Source: Phoronis australis (taxonomy: Eukaryota > Phoronida > Phoronidae). Taken from it: a DNA stretch of 35,262 nucleotides. Under the pieces are notes generated by a model. That model was not told the origin of the DNA, made no database searches, and worked only from the letters and a program-made list of their open reading frames with translations. The first letter of the stretch is position 1, and every line of letters starts with the position of its first letter. Shown piece by piece: positions 30,629 to 35,262 of this stretch. The position numbers and the translations under genes were made by a program. The DNA is taken from positions 1 to 35,262 of the forward strand of contig NMRA01000704.1 in NCBI GenBank assembly GCA_002633005.1, written 5' to 3'.

Positions 30629-33600
30629 CTCGGAGCGCTTTCATTGTATTGTTTTTCATAATTCTTGGCAGGTGAGCCTATGAAATCCATACTTGTTAAT
30701 GCCACAAGCTAAATTAGGTTACGGAGAACACAGAATCGATTTGTGCTCACAATTTTCAGGTAGTTTCTGAAAGAAGCTGGGAGGAAAGAATTTGTATCGA
30801 CCAAACTGCTGCCTATTAGAGCATAACTGAATTTTGTGGGAATTGGCAAGTCCTTTTCCAACTGAACTAGCATTCACAAACAGTAGTGGTAGTCACATGG
30901 TTATTACGTATTCAGTGACGCCAGGTTGGTATCAAGTTGCCATCTTTGACAAAACAACAACTTTGACGTCATGTATCATTTATTGATGTGAATTTTTGAC
31001 AAAAGGAATGTCATACACAAAAACCATCTCTATCAACAATTAACTCAACACTGGTCGTTCATGCATTAAAAATAATCCCCTTTTCAAAGTTTCTATCATG
31101 AAGTCAAACAGTGACCTGTTTTGTCACATACCACTGTGGATGAATATTATTAATTTAGTAAACAACCTTCCTTCAAAAGTACTTCAGCACTTGTTGTGCA
31201 CTTTATGAGGAAAGCATGTTTAACGTGAGCTGTTGATTCCAGTTAACACAGAGTCTACAGTGCTTCATCCAGAATTTCATCAATATGGTGCTAAAATCAA
31301 ATTCCCTAATTTCTTGAGGCGTTCATGATTAAATGGCACTTGAGTGGGTTTTTATTGGTGCTTTCCATTAGGAGACTTCAGTTTACCGAAGCTTTGCCGA
31401 AAGTTCGCTTACCTTTCCAACTTGATGGCAACATTGAAGTTATCGCTATGACAACAGACGATGAAGTTCATTCGTACTCTAACAAATATTAAGTAGTGGG
31501 TTCGAGGCTAATGAAAAATCGTTCTGCCATTTATGAATGTTTATGAAAATGGTCAGTGCCTGATAAGCTTTCCTTATTTATTTACGCCCTTCTAGTAAGA
31601 GCACATCAGCTGTTAAATCCTACTATTTTAAGCAAAGTTTTGCTTGCAGATTAGCTACCAGAGGCATAACCTTTTCCTCTTACAGAAACTTCAGTAAAAT
31701 TGAAGTTTTGCCTCTAATGGGAAAGCAACTTTCACATTTCACATTGGGTCTAAAATGCTTTCGGTCAAGAAAGAATGTCCACCATACTAAATCCCTAATG
31801 GGTAATGGGAAAGGCCCTTTAGGCTGGTACTGTACTCTGGTTTATGCAGTTGAAAACCAAGTGATAGGGTGTTGGTCAGGTAGTTTGGCCTGGGGCAACT
31901 TCTACACTGCAGTACCTTGGTAATTCATTGGTGACTTCAACACATCATAAATCACTGTTCTTGACTGCTTGCTTATGGACTTGTCTGGATGTCTATTGTG
32001 CCAGTAGGCAGGTGGCCTTTCAATTATTAATACCTCTTGTTCTCCTGTATCTTTCCTGAGCTGGCAAATTTTTCATTATGACTTGGCTAATGACAGTTCC
32101 TCCAGAATTAACATGCAGGGAAAATGTGGTCTTTGGCTCAGTGGAGATGTACTTGGATAGTTATAGGGTAGTTCCATTTTCTGAATATCTGTAATTTTGT
32201 AAGTTCTTCAGTTAACTTCCGTGCTGATGTTTTTACCTGAAATTCATTGAATAAAAGTAGCTCTGCTTCTGATTTATGAACTTGGTTGCCACATTGGGGA
32301 CACCCGTATAATTTGTTAATGTTTTTAACAATGAATAATACATGAGTTTAAATGTCATCTATGTAATTTATTTGAAACGTGACCTGTTTCTCGAGTCAAC
32401 TTTTGGCTTCATAGGTTTTATGACCAGTGAAAACATGCATGGAAAGTTAATTGTCACGTGTGTATTAATTCACATATTTGGTTGCGCATAGGTTTTATTA
32501 GGATGCTAATAATTTGTATACATGTTTTCAAAGATATTTAGTTCATAGTCAATGTTCAGTACCCCTGATGGCCCATTTCGCTTACGTAGTCTATTTAAAA
32601 ATGGCGTGGCAGTCTCATCTGGTTCAAAACTTGTCATGCCCTTTAATAATTGTTATAGCCATTTTTATTGATTTGCCAATATATCCGTCAAGTACTCCAC
32701 AATGTACATAATATTTATATTCACATGCACTGAAATTGGATTTTGATTTCAATTGCAATGGTAAGCTTGCGAACCAATTTGTTGTATTGTAATATGATGC
32801 ACTTGGTCTTCTTGACAAGTAATTATCTAGAATGATGATCCTTCTCCTGATGCGCAGTGTTCTGCAAATTGGCTCTGTTTTCTTCCTTGTTGATAATTCT
32901 TTCTCTGGTAAATGGGTAGACAGAGAATGCAAGATCTTCCATTCTGTGAACTGATTTAGCCTCTAGTCAATGTCTATTAATTTTTGTTCTTGGCATTTCC
33001 TGGCACGCATTTGACTTGCGTGTGTTTGGTAAGGAGCGCAATTGGTCAGTCCGTGAGTCGATCCTTGTCTATCGACCGTAACAGAGGCCTCAAACCTGTG
33101 TAGATCCCGGCTTAGCGTTTGGTGGTTGAATTGTTGGGGGAAGGGTGTGATTCTCTTCCGTTGGAGATTTCCTTGGTCAAATGTAGTGTTGCAACAATTC
33201 ACTGACTTCATGCCGACATCGTTGATCGAAATCGATTTCATGACTTTGAAATTGACTCTGTGGTCTCCCTGAAAATTAAAATTCACGTAAATTTGGAGAA
33301 TTCTCCTCTCCTACTCTACGTGTGTTGTAAAACATCTTAGAAAGTCACGTAAGTGCAGAAGTGCTCTGTGCTGCTGCAAGCAAATCTCATCTGATGGGTG
33401 GCAGTGATTGCTCTGGGAATTTACCAAAAGGAGACGTATGTCATCAGATTTAAGAATATGAAACATGGTTTGTCATGGTTGACGAAAAATATAGTGATTA
33501 CTGTATGCATGTGCAGTTAAATGTATTAAGCTCATGACAAATAAAATATGATAAAATATAGAATGTTAATTAAAATTTTTTACAGGCTTTAATTCTCACA

Positions 33601-33916
33601 CTCACTTAGGACGAAATCTGGGTTTTTTGTACTTGAAAATGTTAACTGCACTAGTAACACCGAATTCTCTCAGAGGAGGAGCGTTCAACTTGACAGTTAA
33701 CCACTGTTGAACCATCTTGCTCAACAGCTTTTACAAGCTCTGAGTAGGAAAGCCTGTCGTCCCTGGGTATCATAGTGAACAGCCTTGCCAGTACTCAATT
33801 ACAATGTCACTCAAAACCAAATCAGAATTGAGTTTCGAATTGGAAAGGTTTCGGATTTATCGATTATGAGAATATCTACTAGTCTACGGTAATCAGAAGG
33901 CAGACGTTCTCTCATC
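30629..33916. other. Intronic sequence, no supported gene
   Basis: About 3.3 kb. A minus-strand frame at 32963-33286 (107 codons) begins just inside a good acceptor (AATTTTCAG| near 33271), but no domain is recognised and no partner exon was found. A plus-strand frame at 31708-31923 is likewise unrecognised. No repeat stands out. Confidence 0.4.
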
Positions 33917-34050
33917 CTAGTGTTTTCCACAGCACGAAATTTGAACTCTATGGGAATTGCAAACTTCATGAACTTGTGGGAGAAAGTCCATGTCCATGTT
34001 TGTTTGCAGTCTAAGAATTTGTATGAAACACTGAACTGGTGCCAGATGTC
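33917..34050 (-). repeat. Diverged repeat shared with 15.5 kb, copy 2
   Basis: Partner of 15525-15672 in the same orientation. The minus strand is open over 80 codons (33811-34053), but the partner is not open in the same frame throughout. Confidence 0.55.
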
Positions 34051-35000
34051 CAAAATGACATTATTGGTGAAGAAATTACTGATCTACTATGAGTTCAGTC
34101 ATGGCAAACTCCAATCCCATTGTTGTAGCTAGTCAAATCAGGTCGTGGAGAACATTGCTTCCTCTAAGTTGACCGAAGTCCAATGCACATACACATAAGC
34201 GCACATGCACATCTCATACTGGCTACTTAGAAGAATACTTTAAAAGTTACATCTCTTTTATAACGAATCTAAATTCGTTTCTTTGTCGTGCAAATAGTGT
34301 TGCCTTAAAAAGTAATCTTTTCAATATAAACTTCTGACAATAAATAAACCATTTACCCAATAGTGAAAAATGATATTTTTAAAAGTTTCTTTGTTTATCA
34401 GAAAAGCCCAGGATTGTGGGAGAATGTGGCAACACACGAAGAATTCACTAAATTTTCGTGATCAACTTTTTTATGAAAGAAGTTTGTTGTTTCACAGTCC
34501 CAAAGTAAGTCCTTTGTAAATATTTTGTTGGAAGTGCAACAACGGGCAGCGGGTGGGCGGGTGGACGATGGCTTGTTGTTTAGAAAACATTATACAATGA
34601 AGTGGGTCATCCAGTAAAGCAGACCATTCTTCCGCTGGTCACAGCCAAGAATCAGTCTTGGTCGTGACAAATGAGCATCAAAATGGGTCAAAGTGTCTGT
34701 ACTACATCCATGGGTTTATGCAGCGCGCACATCTTGGCCGTCTTTTGGATGGCCAGAATGTTATTTTGGACGGGCTCGACAGGACAGCCAGAATTAAAAA
34801 AGATGGGCAAAATTTGAAAAAGTTGCTTGAAGTGATCACCACTTTCTCAATATTATCACCTGATCGGCCGTCGCCCAATTACATAAGCCATCAGTCATTT
34901 CAGAAATGAGAAATTTTCTTGATATAAAGTGCTTTCTTAGTGAATTTTTCAATACTGAGTGTATCCCATGACACAGATCAGTGTTACCAGCAGCCACCTG
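34051..35000. other. Intronic sequence, no supported gene
   Basis: An 83-codon plus-strand frame at 34658-34909 is unrecognised; nothing else seen. Confidence 0.4.
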
Positions 35001-35138
35001 TGAATGGAAACACTTTCAATGACTCTTATTGGTTGTTGCTTGTACATTTTGTATTTAGATGAATACTATTGGTTAGTTTTGGTGCATTTCTCATTGTCAC
35101 TGGCCAATCAAAATTGAGCTCATCTCATTGGCTTTATT
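35001..35138 (+). repeat. Dispersed repeat, copy 2 (partner at 27.7 kb)
   Basis: Matches the reverse complement of 27709-27804. Within it a TATTGGTT phrase occurs twice (near 35037 and 35068), explaining its extra length. Confidence 0.75.
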
Positions 35139-35247
35139 AGGGTTTCTTTAGCTGATCCAATATTTATGGTTACACCCCCTGAAAAACTGGCCAGCTGTTT
35201 ACAGCCTTCACTATGTCTGTATCCCCAGACGCTAATGGTTTTGGGGT

Positions 35248-35262
35248 GAGGGGGGGGGGGGG
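35248..35262 (+). repeat. Poly-G run at the window edge
   Basis: G homopolymer at the end of the window; contigs often stop at such runs. Confidence 0.7.

Larger units (their letters stand above)
12641..35262 (+). other. Presumed first intron of the GRK gene, running off the window
   Basis: The GTAAGT donor at 12641 opens an intron in phase 1. I searched by eye downstream for the next GRK segment (Lys/Gly-rich linker, then the motif around FPHISQCE) and did not find it on the plus strand, so the intron is inferred to reach at least the window end, over 22.6 kb. Long first introns are common in this family in vertebrates. The stretch is loaded with transposon remains, as expected for a long intron. 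A short exon, or one inside the assembly gap, could have been missed. Confidence 0.6.

Noticed and set aside
30350-30675. Val/Ile- and Ser-rich frames resembling membrane segments
   Set aside because: Translation of a TCATCN microsatellite.
33811-34053. Possible CABIT (Themis/GAREM-type) domain on the minus strand, also at 15374-15670
   Set aside because: The IPIEF/IPVEF phrase resembles the domain superficially, but substitutions between the copies fall equally on all codon positions and frames conflict.
1-35262. CRISPR array, bacterial operon, phage or an undescribed multi-gene system
   Set aside because: No regularly spaced direct repeats, no operon-like gene order, and the only secure genes are an animal receptor kinase exon and a tRNA; the remaining structure is explained by transposons and simple repeats.

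Overview
The window is eukaryotic genomic DNA from an animal, most likely a marine invertebrate. It is AT-rich, gene-poor, full of short inverted-repeat elements and long stretches of unique non-coding sequence, with an 890-base assembly gap (22784-23673) and a few single undetermined bases. No bacterial, phage or organellar gene organisation is seen. Species cannot be fixed from the sequence. The best taxonomic evidence is a metazoan receptor-kinase exon together with P-type and Harbinger-type transposon remains.

Only two gene features are secure. A tRNA-Glu(CTC) gene lies on the minus strand at 12125-12196. The first coding exon of a G protein-coupled receptor kinase of the GRK4/5/6 class lies on the plus strand at 12589-12640, ending in a GTAAGT donor. 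No second GRK exon was recognised, so 12641-35262 is best read as (at least 22.6 kb of) its first intron. The tRNA lies upstream and points away from the kinase.

Layout: 1-1250, two inverted copies of a hairpin element carrying perfect CRE motifs. 1250-12100, mostly featureless DNA with a 320-bp direct duplication (4298-4613 / 4977-5300), small foldback sequences, G-rich tracts, a CpG-rich patch (9550-9960) and a CG/TG microsatellite. 12100-12650, the tRNA and GRK 5' end. 12650-35262, the presumed intron. It holds a 784-bp long-terminal-inverted-repeat transposon with an exact 8-bp target duplication (13341-14124), a Harbinger relic with a transposase exon (18856-19388), a 76-bp tandem duplication, and a repeat present in inverted orientation at about 21.19-22.11 kb and within 24.96-27.49 kb. 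The second repeat copy has itself been invaded by a 1.14-kb P-like element carrying a THAP-type exon (25818-26956). Farther right are a patch of ETS/YY1-like motifs (29.56-29.93 kb) and a trinucleotide-rich tandem duplication (30.31-30.63 kb).

Most open reading frames here are no longer than chance predicts at this base composition. A few short splice-bounded candidates are listed at low confidence. I found no evidence of a novel multi-gene system; the most informative content is the nested transposon history.
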